A stretch of 64,000 nt of DNA from Coprococcus phoceensis (GCF_900104635.1 NZ_FNWC01000007.1:2145421-2209420), one strand, 5' to 3'; shown: positions 14,772 through 24,595, counted from the first letter of the stretch. Translations and numbers: made by a program. The notes: a model not told the origin generated them from the letters alone.

Positions 14772-16655
14772 ATGAATCAATGTTATGGATGTACAACTTG
14801 CAAAAGCGCCGATAAACCTTTAGAAGGATTTATCCGTTCGCTCCCAGTGGAAACTTCTCATCACCGTGTGGAGGGTCAGAGTACCAAATGTGGCTTTGGT
14901 CTTCAAGGTGTCTGTTGCCGTCTCTGCTCTAACGGGCCTTGCCGTATCACTCCGGAGGCTCCAAGAGGTATCTGCGGCGCCAACGCAGACACGATCGTCA
15001 CCCGAAACTTTTTAAGAGCAGTCGCTTCCGGCAGCGGATGTTATATACATATTGTTGAAAATACCGCATTGAATTTGAAAAAAACAGCTCAGATCCGCGG
15101 TGAATTAAAAGGATTGAAATCTTTGGATCATCTTGCTGAATTATTCGGTATCACAGATGAGGATATCTATGTGAAAGCTGAGAAAGTCGCCGACTCCGTT
15201 CTTGCTGATTTATATAAGCCTGAATATGTATCCGCTGAATTGATTGAAAAAATCGCATATGCTCCGCGCATCAAGCGCTGGAAAGAACTCGGTATCATGC
15301 CAGGCGGTGCAAAAGCAGAAGTTTTCAAAGGTGTGGTTAAATGTTCCACAAACTTAAACTCTGACCCTGTCGATATGCTCACTGACTGTCTAAAACTTGG
15401 AATTTCAACAGGCGTATACGGACTGACACTGACCAACCTTCTCAATGACGTACTTCTTGGTCAGCCAGAACTTCGTCTTGCTCCGGTCGGACTTCGTGTC
15501 ATTGATCCGGATTACATCAATATCATGATCACCGGACATCAGCATACGATTTTTGTCGATCTGCAGGAAAAACTCATCTCCGAAGAGGCAAAAAAGAAAG
15601 CTTTGGCAGCCGGCGCAAAAGGGTTCAAGTTGGTTGGATGTACCTGTGTGGGACAGGATCTACAACTCCGTGGCGCTCATTATACAGAAGTATTCGACGG
15701 ACATGCCGGTAATAACTACACAAGCGAAGCAATTCTCGCAACCGGAGCAATTGATGCAGTTTTGTCCGAATTCAACTGTACACTTCCGGGTATCGAGCCA
15801 ATCTGTGACGAGCTGAAGATCAAACAGATTTGTCTGGATGATGTAGCGAAAAAAGCAAATGCAGAACTGATGCCATTTGAATTTGAACACCGCGCAGAAC
15901 AAAGTGATCTCATCATCGATAAAATTGTGGAAGCTTACAAAGAAAGACGAGGATGCGTTCCGCTCAATCTGATGGAAGAGCATGGAAATGACCATACGTT
16001 AACCGGTGTAAGCGAAGGCTCCTTAAAATCCTTCCTCGGTGGGAAATGGACTCCTCTCATTGAACTGCTCGCAGCAGGTGAGATTAAGGGAATTGCCGGT
16101 GTCGTAGGCTGCTCAAACTTAACAGCCGGCGGACACGATGTCTTAAGCGTGGAACTTACAAAAGAATTGATTTCGCGCGATATTCTTGTTCTGACAGCCG
16201 GATGTTCTTCAGGAGGAATCGAAAACTGTGGCCTGATGACACCGGAGGCTGCCGAATTAGCCGGACCTCGCCTGCGTGCAGTCTGTCAGAAACTGAATAT
16301 TCCGCCTGTTTTGAATTTTGGTCCTTGCCTTGCAATCGGACGTCTTGAAATTGTTGCGACAGAGATTGCCGCAGAACTTGGTGTTGACCTTCCTCAGCTC
16401 CCGCTCGTTCTGTCTGCCGCTCAATGGCTGGAAGAGCAGGCACTGGCTGACGGATGTTTCGGATTGGCTCTCGGTCTTCCGCTTCACCTTGGACTTCCTC
16501 CATTTGTAACCGGAAGCAAGACTGCCGTGAAGGTTCTGACAGAGGATATGAAAGAACTGACCGGCGGACAGGTGATTATCAACGATGACGCAAAAGCCTC
16601 TGCCGATATTTTGGAACAGATCATTTTAGAAAAACGTCAGGGCTTACAGATATAG
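14772..16655 (+). CDS. cooS: Anaerobic Ni-Fe carbon-monoxide dehydrogenase catalytic subunit family (CooS-like, divergent)
   Basis: A 627-aa member of the CooS/hybrid-cluster superfamily. The N-terminal B/D-cluster motif is complete: CGFGLQGVCCRLCSNGPCR, then GICGANADTIVTRN. Candidate cluster C ligands are present: His256 (GHQH), Cys292, Cys336 (FNCTLP), Cys447 (GCSN), Cys478 (GCSS) and Cys519 (GPCL). By my alignment from memory, the catalytic Lys of Carboxydothermus CODH-II (Lys563, WMSEKA) is Gln556 here (WLEEQA), and the nearby His93 is Tyr91. An extra N-terminal CYGCTTC is present. The fold and electron chain fit CO/CO2 chemistry, but activity on CO is uncertain. It heads a cooS-cooF-oxidoreductase operon with strong RBS AAGGAGG. 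Confidence 0.88.
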   Translation: MNQCYGCTTCKSADKPLEGFIRSLPVETSHHRVEGQSTKCGFGLQGVCCRLCSNGPCRITPEAPRGICGANADTIVTRNFLRAVASGSGCYIHIVENTALNLKKTAQIRGELKGLKSLDHLAELFGITDEDIYVKAEKVADSVLADLYKPEYVSAELIEKIAYAPRIKRWKELGIMPGGAKAEVFKGVVKCSTNLNSDPVDMLTDCLKLGISTGVYGLTLTNLLNDVLLGQPELRLAPVGLRVIDPDYINIMITGHQHTIFVDLQEKLISEEAKKKALAAGAKGFKLVGCTCVGQDLQLRGAHYTEVFDGHAGNNYTSEAILATGAIDAVLSEFNCTLPGIEPICDELKIKQICLDDVAKKANAELMPFEFEHRAEQSDLIIDKIVEAYKERRGCVPLNLMEEHGNDHTLTGVSEGSLKSFLGGKWTPLIELLAAGEIKGIAGVVGCSNLTAGGHDVLSVELTKELISRDILVLTAGCSSGGIENCGLMTPEAAELAGPRLRAVCQKLNIPPVLNFGPCLAIGRLEIVATEIAAELGVDLPQLPLVLSAAQWLEEQALADGCFGLALGLPLHLGLPPFVTGSKTAVKVLTEDMKELTGGQVIINDDAKASADILEQIILEKRQGLQI

Positions 16656-16666
16656 GAGGTGCTGCT

Positions 16667-17119
16667 ATGAGAAGAATTATGATCAATGCCTCTCTCTGTG
16701 ACGGCTGTAAAAACTGCACCGTCGCCTGTATGCAGGCACACAGGGATACCCCTGGAACCGTCTATGACTTAGACCTTACGGATATTCACAATGAATCTCG
16801 CAATCACATTGAAAAAATGCCGGACGGCAGTTACCGCCCGATTTTCTGCAGACACTGTGATCTACCGGAGTGTGTCATGTCCTGCATGAGCGGCGCCCTC
16901 TCCAAAGATCCGGAAACGGGAATTGTCTCTTACGACGAAAAAAAATGCGGCTCTTGCTTTATGTGTGTCATGAACTGTCCTTACGGCGTTTTAAAAGCAG
17001 ACACCGCAACCCATACAAAAGTCGTCAAATGTGATTTTTGTATGAAGGACGATGCAAAGCCAAACTGCGTGAAATCCTGTCCAAAGAAAGCAATCTATGT
17101 TGAGGAGGTGTCTTTATGA
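16667..17119 (+). CDS. cooF: CooF-like 4Fe-4S ferredoxin electron-transfer subunit
   Basis: A 150-aa iron-sulfur protein of the CooF/HycB/DmsB type that shuttles electrons from the CooS-like enzyme. Four cysteine groups predict four [4Fe-4S] clusters: CDGCKNCTVAC (residues about 11-21), CRHCDLPECVMSC, CGSCFMCVMNCPYG and CDFCMKDDAKPNCVKSCP. It begins 11 bases after the cooS stop with its own AGGAGG, and its stop overlaps the oxidoreductase start (ATGA). Confidence 0.92.
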   Translation: MRRIMINASLCDGCKNCTVACMQAHRDTPGTVYDLDLTDIHNESRNHIEKMPDGSYRPIFCRHCDLPECVMSCMSGALSKDPETGIVSYDEKKCGSCFMCVMNCPYGVLKADTATHTKVVKCDFCMKDDAKPNCVKSCPKKAIYVEEVSL

Positions 17120-18339
17120 TTCATGTAATTATCGGAGTCGGCGCTGCCGGTATCACCGCCGCAAAAACAATCCGTGAAAATGACCCGGATGCTGCTATCA
17201 CAATGATTTCAACGGATGAGCATGTACATTCCCGCTGTATGCTCCACCGCTATCTGAGTCATGAGCGTAATGAGGATACGTTGTCCTTTGTAGAGCCGGA
17301 CTTTTTTGAGACTTATCGGATTCAATGGAGAAACGGTGTCTCTGTCCGCACCATCGACACCGCAGAACAGGTCGTTGTTCTCAATGATAACACCTGCTGT
17401 TCCTATGACCGTCTGCTGATTGCAACCGGAGCAAACAGCTTTATTCCTCCGGTCGGACAGTTTCGGGAAGCTAATAATGTCTTTGGCCTTCGTCACCTGT
17501 CTGATGCGCAGGCAATCCGGTCTCTTGCTGATCAGGCGAACCGTATCCTTGTAGTTGGTTCCGGATTGGTCGGCATGGACGCTGCATACGCATTTTTAGA
17601 GCGGGGGAAAGATGTAACCGTTGTAGAGATGGCAGACCGCATTCTTCCGATCCAGCTGAATGAGACCGCCGGCAATGCGTACAGAACTTTATTCGAATCA
17701 CATGGCTGCAAATTTCTTCTCGGCAAAAAAGCATCAGAGACACATATGAACGAAGCCGGCGCAATTGATTTTGTTCTCCTTGATGATGGAACGAAAATTG
17801 ACTGCGACCTGGTGATCGTTGCAGCCGGTGTCCGCCCTGCCGTGGAATGTGCCCTTGATACTCCAATTCATGTAGACCGCTTTATTCAGGTTTCTGATAC
17901 CATGGAAACAAACTGCCCGAATATTTATGCGGCAGGAGATGTAACCGGTCTTTCCGGAATCTGGCCAAATGCAATGAAGCAGGGACAGATTGCTGCGCTC
18001 AATATGTGCGGAATACAGGCGGAATACACAGACCGCTACGCCATGAAAAACACAATGAACTTCTACGGGCTCGTCACACTCTCCCTCGGTCGCGGTGTTG
18101 CCGAGGAAGGCGATATCGTGCTTGAGGAGGAAGATGCTCACAATTACAGACGTGCCATCATCAGAGATGGAAAGCTTGACAGCATCTTACTACAGGGAAA
18201 AATTGACTATTCCGGTATTTATCAGTATTTAATCAAAAATCAGATTGATTTATCCGGAAAAGAACAAGATATTTTCCATCTTTCCTTTGCCGATTTTTAT
18301 GGAGTCAAAGAAAATGGAGCGTATTGCTATCAGATATAA
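17116..18339 (+). CDS. FAD/NAD(P)-dependent oxidoreductase (FNOR partner of CooS/CooF)
   Basis: A 407-aa pyridine nucleotide-disulfide oxidoreductase-type flavoprotein. The FAD Rossmann motif is IIGVGAAGITAAKTIRE at the N-terminus. The NAD(P) motif is ILVVGSGLVGMDAAY near residue 150, with acidic VVEMADR suggesting NADH. The second FAD motif NIYAAGDVTG is near residue 275. No redox-active CxxxxC is seen, which fits an NADH oxidase/rubredoxin reductase-like type. Translationally coupled to cooF, it probably passes electrons from CooF to NAD+ or on to a peroxide- or oxygen-reducing partner, the CooS-CooF-FNOR layout known from CO-metabolising bacteria. Confidence 0.9.
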   Translation: MIHVIIGVGAAGITAAKTIRENDPDAAITMISTDEHVHSRCMLHRYLSHERNEDTLSFVEPDFFETYRIQWRNGVSVRTIDTAEQVVVLNDNTCCSYDRLLIATGANSFIPPVGQFREANNVFGLRHLSDAQAIRSLADQANRILVVGSGLVGMDAAYAFLERGKDVTVVEMADRILPIQLNETAGNAYRTLFESHGCKFLLGKKASETHMNEAGAIDFVLLDDGTKIDCDLVIVAAGVRPAVECALDTPIHVDRFIQVSDTMETNCPNIYAAGDVTGLSGIWPNAMKQGQIAALNMCGIQAEYTDRYAMKNTMNFYGLVTLSLGRGVAEEGDIVLEEEDAHNYRRAIIRDGKLDSILLQGKIDYSGIYQYLIKNQIDLSGKEQDIFHLSFADFYGVKENGAYCYQI

Positions 18340-18348
18340 CGTATAATG

Positions 18349-18381
18349 AAAGCGGCTGTGAGTTTGCCTCATAGCCGCTTT
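18349..18381. terminator. Bidirectional terminator between the CooS operon and GH95
   Basis: Long inverted repeat AAAGCGGCTGTGAG/CTCATAGCCGCTTT (one mismatch) with a 5-base loop, ending in T on both strands. It serves both convergent transcripts. Confidence 0.8.
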
Positions 18382-18386
18382 ACATA

Positions 18387-21300
18387 TTATGATTCTATTT
18401 TTCGTCTTTTTCTCATCACATACAACAATACTGCTACTCCCACAATTCCTGCGACTGGAACAGCAATGGCTGTAGTGTCTCCCGTTTTTACACTCTCCTT
18501 TTTGTGAGATGTATCAGAAGTTCCCTGTTGTTCGGAATCTCCCGAAGTGCCCGGATTCGGATCCTTTTTATCTTCTTCTCCGCTCTCTTTATCCTTGTAT
18601 GTAAATTCAAATTTGTTCAGCTTTTCTAAGATTTCAGATACCTCATTCGGTGTTGCATTTGGATTGTCCAATACATTTTTCGCCTGTTCTCTAAGTCCTG
18701 TAAACTCTTTCCATGACTCATCCGTCGCCTGACCTTGTGTCATATCTTTAATCTTATCATACTTTTCTTGAAGTGCAGTCTTATCCGCACGCAGTCCGCT
18801 GATTCGCTGTTTCAAAATGGCCGTCTTTTCATTTACCTCATCCTGTGTATATGTGCCATTTAACAATACCTCTGCTTCTCTGATACCCTGCTGCAGTGCC
18901 TCAAAACTTTCTTTTGTGTATCCCTCCGAAGAAATTGCTTTCGCTGTCTTAATGACCTCTTTCAGTTCCGATATATCTACCGTCACTTTCTGGAGATTTG
19001 CCCTTGCCGCTTCTACTTCCGCTGCTTTATCGTTCATCTCAGATGTACAGGTCTCTTCATCTGGTTTTTTCAAAAGTTCTGTTGCACTTTTTACAACTTC
19101 TTGAAGCGCAGTCCAGCTTTCTGTTGTATACTCTTTTTCATTCAGACCCTCACAAAGCTTCAATTCTTCTTCAAGCTTGCATCTATCCACCATTTCTTTC
19201 TTTTCTTTCCGAATCGTCAGTGCGCCAACCTCAACCCAGCCTCTTTTATCCTGTGCCTGTGTGCTTTTTCCCACTCGCTCAAACTGAATCGTATACGAGC
19301 CTTCTGCAAATTCCTCCTGCATCAGCTCTGTTCCTTCCACTCGGTTTTGCGCATATGTATCAATCTCTTCCTGATAAATTTGTTTTCCGGATTGATCCTG
19401 AAGCGTCACCCGAATGACTCCGTGGTCATCTCCTTTTACAGTCGGAACCTGTATGAAATGTCCGGTAAATTCATACGTCAACGGTCCCGCATTGTCATCT
19501 GCTGTCGCCTTGAATTTACCTGCCTGAATCCATTTATCAGAGCCTTGCAGCTCTCCTGAAGGAACCTGTATCTCTTCAAATCCTCCCTGTTCCAAATTAT
19601 CTAATGCTTTTTGCAGTTTCTGCGCTGTCTGATCGACTGTAGGCTGTTTTGCACTCTCATCAGCCAAAACTTCTTTTGCTTCTGCAAGCACTTTCTTTAA
19701 CTGGTACAAAGACTCATTTGTATACTCGCCTTTCAGCGCTTCTTCTGCCCGTGCAATCAATGTCTCCAGCGCCGATTTATCTGTCTCCCCAAAGCCAAGA
19801 CGGTCATATCTATTTGATAAAAATTCGGTTCTGGAATCCATCAAATCCTGTGATGCTTTCAACATTTCTTTTCCATCTGAAATGCTTTCTTCAAATGCAT
19901 CTTTTAGTTCCTGCGGTGCATTTACATAATAGTCTGATGTACGGTCTGCTTCCTCTGCCAATCCAATCATGCTCTCCAATTCTGCTGCGTCACCAGCTTT
20001 ATCTGCCGGAACACCTGCACAAAGTGGTGTCACCTCATACAGAGATGGTTCGCCTAAGAATCCTGCTTTCAGTATCACTTTTACAGAATCCGTATTGATC
20101 TCCGGAAATTCCGCTAAGTAATATGCATGATACCCTTCGCTGTTTCCATCTACATCTCCCACCTTATCATTGATATCCCCCATCTTTGTACCTTCGTACA
20201 CTGTCTGGTAGGTTCCATCCACAAGCGCTTGAATTTCAAATGCACCAATCGCATTATTTCTTGACACAAAGAGGTCAAATTTCATCTGGCTGAGTAGCTC
20301 TGCTTTTGCAAATGTCAATGTGAGCTCCATCGGTTTGGAAGTATCTACACCTTTTGATGCCCATCTTGTCGCCGGATTTCCGTCAATCATCTTCTCTTTT
20401 GCATAAGTATCTCCCCAATGGTTTTCATGGGATACTACCAAATCTTTAACGGAAATACCTTCTGTCATATATTTCTTTGTATATACCGGACTGACTCTCT
20501 GCTCTTTATAGAACAATGCTGCTCTGACAACAGTGTCCTCCTGATTACTCAACTGAAGTGGTTTCTCGTAGTTTTCTGATGTCTTTCTCGGAACACTTCC
20601 ATCTGTTGTATAGCGGATCTCATAATTTTTAGCATTCTCACTCTTACTCAAAGTAAGCGTCCGGTCCTCCCCAATGATTCTGGAATCTTTACTAAATGAA
20701 ATCACCCGGTTCTCCATCTGTTTTTCTAATTGTGCCGCGGTATCAGTAAGCTGACTTTCTGCCTTCTGATAGTATTCCATATCCCCTGTGTTTTCCAGCA
20801 ACGTATTGCGCAATTCTCTCAACTGATTGTAAATAGTATCAATCTCATTGTAGGCAAGCCCTTCCTGATCAGTCAGATAATATACGTTCTCTGCTTCTTG
20901 CAGATATGTGCGGTATAATTGATCCATCTGTTTTGCTTTTGTCAGAATACTTCCCAGTTCTTTTGAAGAACGGTCAATCGCCGACTGCAGTTCTTCTTTA
21001 ATCTTGATCAGATCCGGATGGAGTTGTTTTAAAAATGCTGTTGCCTTCTCTTTCAATTCCTCCACATTCGTCTCAGACATATCAATTGTATACGTCTTTC
21101 CTGCTTTCGCTTCAAAAGAAATACGACCTGTTTCTTCTTCTTTTGTCACTTCAATTTCTTTTCCATCAGCATATACTTTTGCAGAGGTGATATCCTCATA
21201 AGATCCTGTAAATGTACTGCTTTCTTTGTCTCCGTCATAGCATACCGTAAATGTCTCTGCCACGCCGTTTGCCCACTTTTCTCCAATTGTAAAGTTGCCT

Positions 21301-23780
21301 CTTGCTTTCAGTCCCTGTACGCTTCCTTCTTCCCATGCGCTTGGAATTGCCGGAAGAAACTGTGTATATCCGGACTGTGACTGTACAAGCATCTCTGCCA
21401 CACCGGATGTCAGGCCAAAGTTACCGTCAATCTGCCATACCGGAGTTCCATTCATCATAGTGTCTCCACCGCCGGAACCATGAGAATCAAATAGATTGTA
21501 CTGAAGCCCGGAAGAATTTCCTCCAATCAGATGATTCAAAAGTGTATATGCTTTCTCTCCATTCTCTGTCCTTGCCCAAAGGTTAATCTTATTTGCCTTT
21601 GACCAGCCGGTAGAGTATTCTCCACGCTCTGTTAAAGACTGGATTGCCGCATTCATATACTCTTCATTGTCTTTGTTGATCAATGTTCCCGGGAACAGAC
21701 CTACCAAATGAGATGCATGTCTTTGTTCTCCCAGATGTCCGATATTCCATCCGCTGTTTGGAACTTCGATTTCTGCAAGATCTCCTGCCTGTGCATAAGA
21801 CTGGTTATGACCGTTCTTCTGTCCGACACGTGTCTCCTCATACCACTCCTTGATTCCATTTGTATCATTGATCTCAATCGGATCCAGTTTTTGCATCTTT
21901 TCTTCCCATGATTTCAAAAGTGCTTCGTCTTCTCCGACAATTTTTCCTGCCTTGATACATTCATTGTACAACTCCCACACAAGCGACTGGTCATAAGTTG
22001 TTCCAACTGCTGTCGGTCCCTGTTCCTCTGAAAAACTTGGTGCAACTACAAGTCTGTTCTGGCCGTTATATGGCGAGTTCTCATCGTTAATTTTCTGATA
22101 CTCCGATGTCCAGAGATATGAATCCCAAAACAGAGCTGCCTCTTTCATAATCGGATAAATCGTATTCTTCAGATATGCCTCATCCTGTGTAAACTCATAA
22201 TGCCACCAAAGATTTTGGATTGCCCATGCAGCCCCTGTCGGATTCCATCCGTATTCCTGTGCATTTGTCGGCGCTGTCATACCAAACGGATTGTTCTCTG
22301 TATGTACGGTAAATCCGGTATGATTTTTCACTGCTCCTTCAATTCCGTGCACTCTCTCCGCAGTCAGGCGTCCCGGCTCTCTTAACTTATCCATATAATC
22401 TACAAACGTTGTCCCACATTCTGCAAGATTCGTTGCATAAACCGGCCAGTAATTCATTTGTACATTCACATTGAAATGGTAGTCTCCTGTCCACGCAGAG
22501 TTGCCAACTGTCCACAATCCAACTAAATTACTTGGAAGTGTTCCTCTTGAACCTGCGATTGTCAGATAACGTCCATATTGAAATGCCAGCACTTCCAGAT
22601 AATGCGAATAATTTCCATTTCGATATTCATCCACAAGCTGGTTCGTCGGTACTGATGTGCGCTGTTCTCCCAAATCCAGACTTACTCTGTCAAATAATCC
22701 CTGATGGTCTGCGATATGTGTTTCCTTCAACTCATCATAGGATTTCTTCGTTCCATTGTTCACACGGTCAGCGACTACTTTTTTCAAATCTTTGTTCTTA
22801 TCCCGATATGTCGGATAATCATTCTTATAATCCGTCTCTGCCGCCATCACGATCATCACGCAATCTGCATCCTGAATCTGATAGACTTGATTCTTTTCAT
22901 CTGCGCTCAGTTTTCCACCTGTCAGAACGAGCTTCATCGTTGTGCAAAACTTCAGATCATTGTCCTTTACCTTTCCTTCGATCGTACATGTCTGATTCTT
23001 TTCATCAAAAGTGGTCTTCCCTTCTAAACCACTATTATTAAGCTCCATTTTTACATTCAAATCAAGTTTTCCTTTTTCAGATGCAGAAAGCTCTGTCACC
23101 ATCACCTGATCCGGATTACTCACAAAATGTTCCCGCTTATATGTCACGTCTTTGCAAGAAAACTCTGTCGCCGCAATTCCGGTCTGAATATCCAGCTCTC
23201 TGCGGTAGCCCTTTACATTGTTATCATTGATTCCCATCTTGGAAAAATCAAGCCAGATATCTCCGAAATCCTGATAACTTCCTTTGTTCAGATTATTCTC
23301 TCCCGGGAACTTAATCTTTGCCCCCATTCCGTAACCGCCAAGACTTTTGTCATCGTTGAATACATTTGTAGATTTGTCATCTAAAAGCTTTCGATACTCC
23401 TCAATCTCCGTATCGGTATACGCTGTTGCCTTATTCCCGAACTGATAATTTGGACGACTTGATGAAGGTCCACCTGTCCAAAGCGTCTTTTCATTAAAAT
23501 GAATCCTTTCCTTTGCAATCCCTCCAAAAATCAGATTTCCCAGATTTCCATTGCCCAAAGGCAGGGACTGCTGCATCCACTCGCCGCCATTTGTTTCTGC
23601 TGTGTCGATCTTAGCCGGCGAAGTATACCATAATTTCAATTCTTGATTGATCGACTTTTCCGCGGATACCGGCAATGCCTGTTCCGACTCTTTTGCAAGC
23701 ACATTCTGTACAGTTCCGGTCGGCATGACCAACACTGCGCACATCCCTGCAAGAAACTGTTTGATTCCTTTTTTCACCAT
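18387..23780 (-). CDS. Cell-surface GH95 alpha-L-fucosidase with F5/8C and FIVAR modules
   Basis: A 1797-aa exported enzyme predicted to remove alpha-1,2-fucose from host glycans. Signal peptide to about residue 29. The GH95 module (about 45-860) starts KLWYTSPA...WMQQSLPLGNGNLG and has the family signatures NVNVQMNYWP (about 437, the conserved Asn pair), APSFSEEQGP (about 582, acid region) and QIDGNFG (about 784, catalytic Asp). A chitobiase C-terminal-like segment (about 1045-1100), an F5/8 type C module (about 1110-1260), FIVAR-like helices and a further beta-module follow. The C-terminus is SVKTGDTTA, a helix and RKRRK, a sorting-like signal. Start has RBS GGAGAGG. It stands alone behind its own promoter. 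Confidence 0.92.
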   Translation of the reverse strand: MVKKGIKQFLAGMCAVLVMPTGTVQNVLAKESEQALPVSAEKSINQELKLWYTSPAKIDTAETNGGEWMQQSLPLGNGNLGNLIFGGIAKERIHFNEKTLWTGGPSSSRPNYQFGNKATAYTDTEIEEYRKLLDDKSTNVFNDDKSLGGYGMGAKIKFPGENNLNKGSYQDFGDIWLDFSKMGINDNNVKGYRRELDIQTGIAATEFSCKDVTYKREHFVSNPDQVMVTELSASEKGKLDLNVKMELNNSGLEGKTTFDEKNQTCTIEGKVKDNDLKFCTTMKLVLTGGKLSADEKNQVYQIQDADCVMIVMAAETDYKNDYPTYRDKNKDLKKVVADRVNNGTKKSYDELKETHIADHQGLFDRVSLDLGEQRTSVPTNQLVDEYRNGNYSHYLEVLAFQYGRYLTIAGSRGTLPSNLVGLWTVGNSAWTGDYHFNVNVQMNYWPVYATNLAECGTTFVDYMDKLREPGRLTAERVHGIEGAVKNHTGFTVHTENNPFGMTAPTNAQEYGWNPTGAAWAIQNLWWHYEFTQDEAYLKNTIYPIMKEAALFWDSYLWTSEYQKINDENSPYNGQNRLVVAPSFSEEQGPTAVGTTYDQSLVWELYNECIKAGKIVGEDEALLKSWEEKMQKLDPIEINDTNGIKEWYEETRVGQKNGHNQSYAQAGDLAEIEVPNSGWNIGHLGEQRHASHLVGLFPGTLINKDNEEYMNAAIQSLTERGEYSTGWSKANKINLWARTENGEKAYTLLNHLIGGNSSGLQYNLFDSHGSGGGDTMMNGTPVWQIDGNFGLTSGVAEMLVQSQSGYTQFLPAIPSAWEEGSVQGLKARGNFTIGEKWANGVAETFTVCYDGDKESSTFTGSYEDITSAKVYADGKEIEVTKEEETGRISFEAKAGKTYTIDMSETNVEELKEKATAFLKQLHPDLIKIKEELQSAIDRSSKELGSILTKAKQMDQLYRTYLQEAENVYYLTDQEGLAYNEIDTIYNQLRELRNTLLENTGDMEYYQKAESQLTDTAAQLEKQMENRVISFSKDSRIIGEDRTLTLSKSENAKNYEIRYTTDGSVPRKTSENYEKPLQLSNQEDTVVRAALFYKEQRVSPVYTKKYMTEGISVKDLVVSHENHWGDTYAKEKMIDGNPATRWASKGVDTSKPMELTLTFAKAELLSQMKFDLFVSRNNAIGAFEIQALVDGTYQTVYEGTKMGDINDKVGDVDGNSEGYHAYYLAEFPEINTDSVKVILKAGFLGEPSLYEVTPLCAGVPADKAGDAAELESMIGLAEEADRTSDYYVNAPQELKDAFEESISDGKEMLKASQDLMDSRTEFLSNRYDRLGFGETDKSALETLIARAEEALKGEYTNESLYQLKKVLAEAKEVLADESAKQPTVDQTAQKLQKALDNLEQGGFEEIQVPSGELQGSDKWIQAGKFKATADDNAGPLTYEFTGHFIQVPTVKGDDHGVIRVTLQDQSGKQIYQEEIDTYAQNRVEGTELMQEEFAEGSYTIQFERVGKSTQAQDKRGWVEVGALTIRKEKKEMVDRCKLEEELKLCEGLNEKEYTTESWTALQEVVKSATELLKKPDEETCTSEMNDKAAEVEAARANLQKVTVDISELKEVIKTAKAISSEGYTKESFEALQQGIREAEVLLNGTYTQDEVNEKTAILKQRISGLRADKTALQEKYDKIKDMTQGQATDESWKEFTGLREQAKNVLDNPNATPNEVSEILEKLNKFEFTYKDKESGEEDKKDPNPGTSGDSEQQGTSDTSHKKESVKTGDTTAIAVPVAGIVGVAVLLYVMRKRRKIES

Positions 23781-23827
23781 AACCTCTCCTTCATCTTAGC
23801 TTCTTTTTTCTATTCTTTCCTCTTTCG

Positions 23828-23856
23828 ATGATACTACCGCTATTATACATTGTCAA
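23828..23856 (-). promoter_or_regulatory. Promoter of the GH95 gene
   Basis: On the minus strand TTGACA (23851-23856), a 17-bp spacer and TATCAT (23828-23833). The -35 lies inside the palindrome at 23849-23866. Confidence 0.6.
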
Positions 23857-23866
23857 CTTTGACAAT
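23849..23866. promoter_or_regulatory. Perfect operator-like palindrome between GH95 and the CAT-like gene
   Basis: ATTGTCAA-CT-TTGACAAT is an 8+8-bp perfect inverted repeat that presents TTGACA on both strands. It covers the GH95 -35 and lies about 70 bases before the divergent CAT-like gene. A repressor here could control both genes. Confidence 0.55.
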
Positions 23867-23934
23867 AAATTTATTTATCGAACATTCTTTTTTGTTGTTT
23901 TATAATATAATAAATATTTTCAGGAGGAGTTGTT

Positions 23935-24554
23935 ATGAAATATATTGACAAATTAATTTGGTCACGAGCAGAATTATTTGACTTTTTTCTACTGTGGATC
24001 ATCCATTTTACAGTACAACTTTCCGTGTGGATGTCACGCAGCTTCACAAATACACCAAAAGCCATGGTATTTCTTTCTATTATGCACTGACCTACCTGGT
24101 TACAAAAGCGATAAATCAAGTGGAAAATTTCCGCTATACAATCCATGATGGAAAAGTTGCACTTTTAGAAGAGCGGATTCCAAGTTTTACAGACATAAAA
24201 AAAGACAGTGAACAGTTCTATATTGTCACTGTCCGCTGCCAGGATTCCATGGAAAAATTCTGCCGTATTGCAAAAGAAAAAAGTCATACACAGACGACGT
24301 TTATTGACCAGACCGAAGAAGGCGACGAGCTGATCTATATGTCCTGTCTTCCGTGGCTTGACCTTACCGGATGTACCCATGAACGTAATCTGGATATCGA
24401 TGATATGATTCCAAGAATCACCTGGGGAAAGATCATGGCCCAAAACGGTCGTGAGACACTCGGAATGTCCGTGGAAGTCAATCACCGCATAATCGACGGC
24501 GTTCATATTGGCAGATTCTATGAAGGTCTTCAAAAAATGATTGATGAATTATAA
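23935..24554 (+). pseudogene. CAT-like acyltransferase gene with a single-base frameshift
   Basis: Chloramphenicol acetyltransferase-fold protein of about 206 aa. Reading begins at ATG 23935 behind AGGAGG with MKYIDKLIWSRAELFDFF, typical of the family start. It then leaves frame at a run of six T (23983-23988). From 23994 another frame continues MDHPFYSTTFRVDVTQLHKYTKSHG to the end. Seven T would restore one continuous chain (FDFFSTVDHPFYS). The C-terminal active-site motif is NHRIIDGVHIG rather than HHxxxDG, so even intact it may not acetylate chloramphenicol. It may be a pseudogene, a slippage-switched gene or a sequencing error; initiation at 23994 could still give a shortened product. Confidence 0.75.
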
Positions 24555-24569
24555 GTCTCAGAATGTGTC

Positions 24570-24593
24570 AGGCTGTGTCACTGCACACAGCCT
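24570..24593 (+). terminator. Terminator after the CAT-like gene
   Basis: Perfect 9-bp stem AGGCTGTGT/ACACAGCCT, followed on the plus strand by TTTTA. Confidence 0.75.
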
Positions 24594-24595
24594 TT

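Noticed and set aside
18998..23041. Plus-strand frames of up to 169 codons opposite GH95
   Set aside because: Low-complexity antisense translations of the FIVAR and catalytic regions; no start signals.
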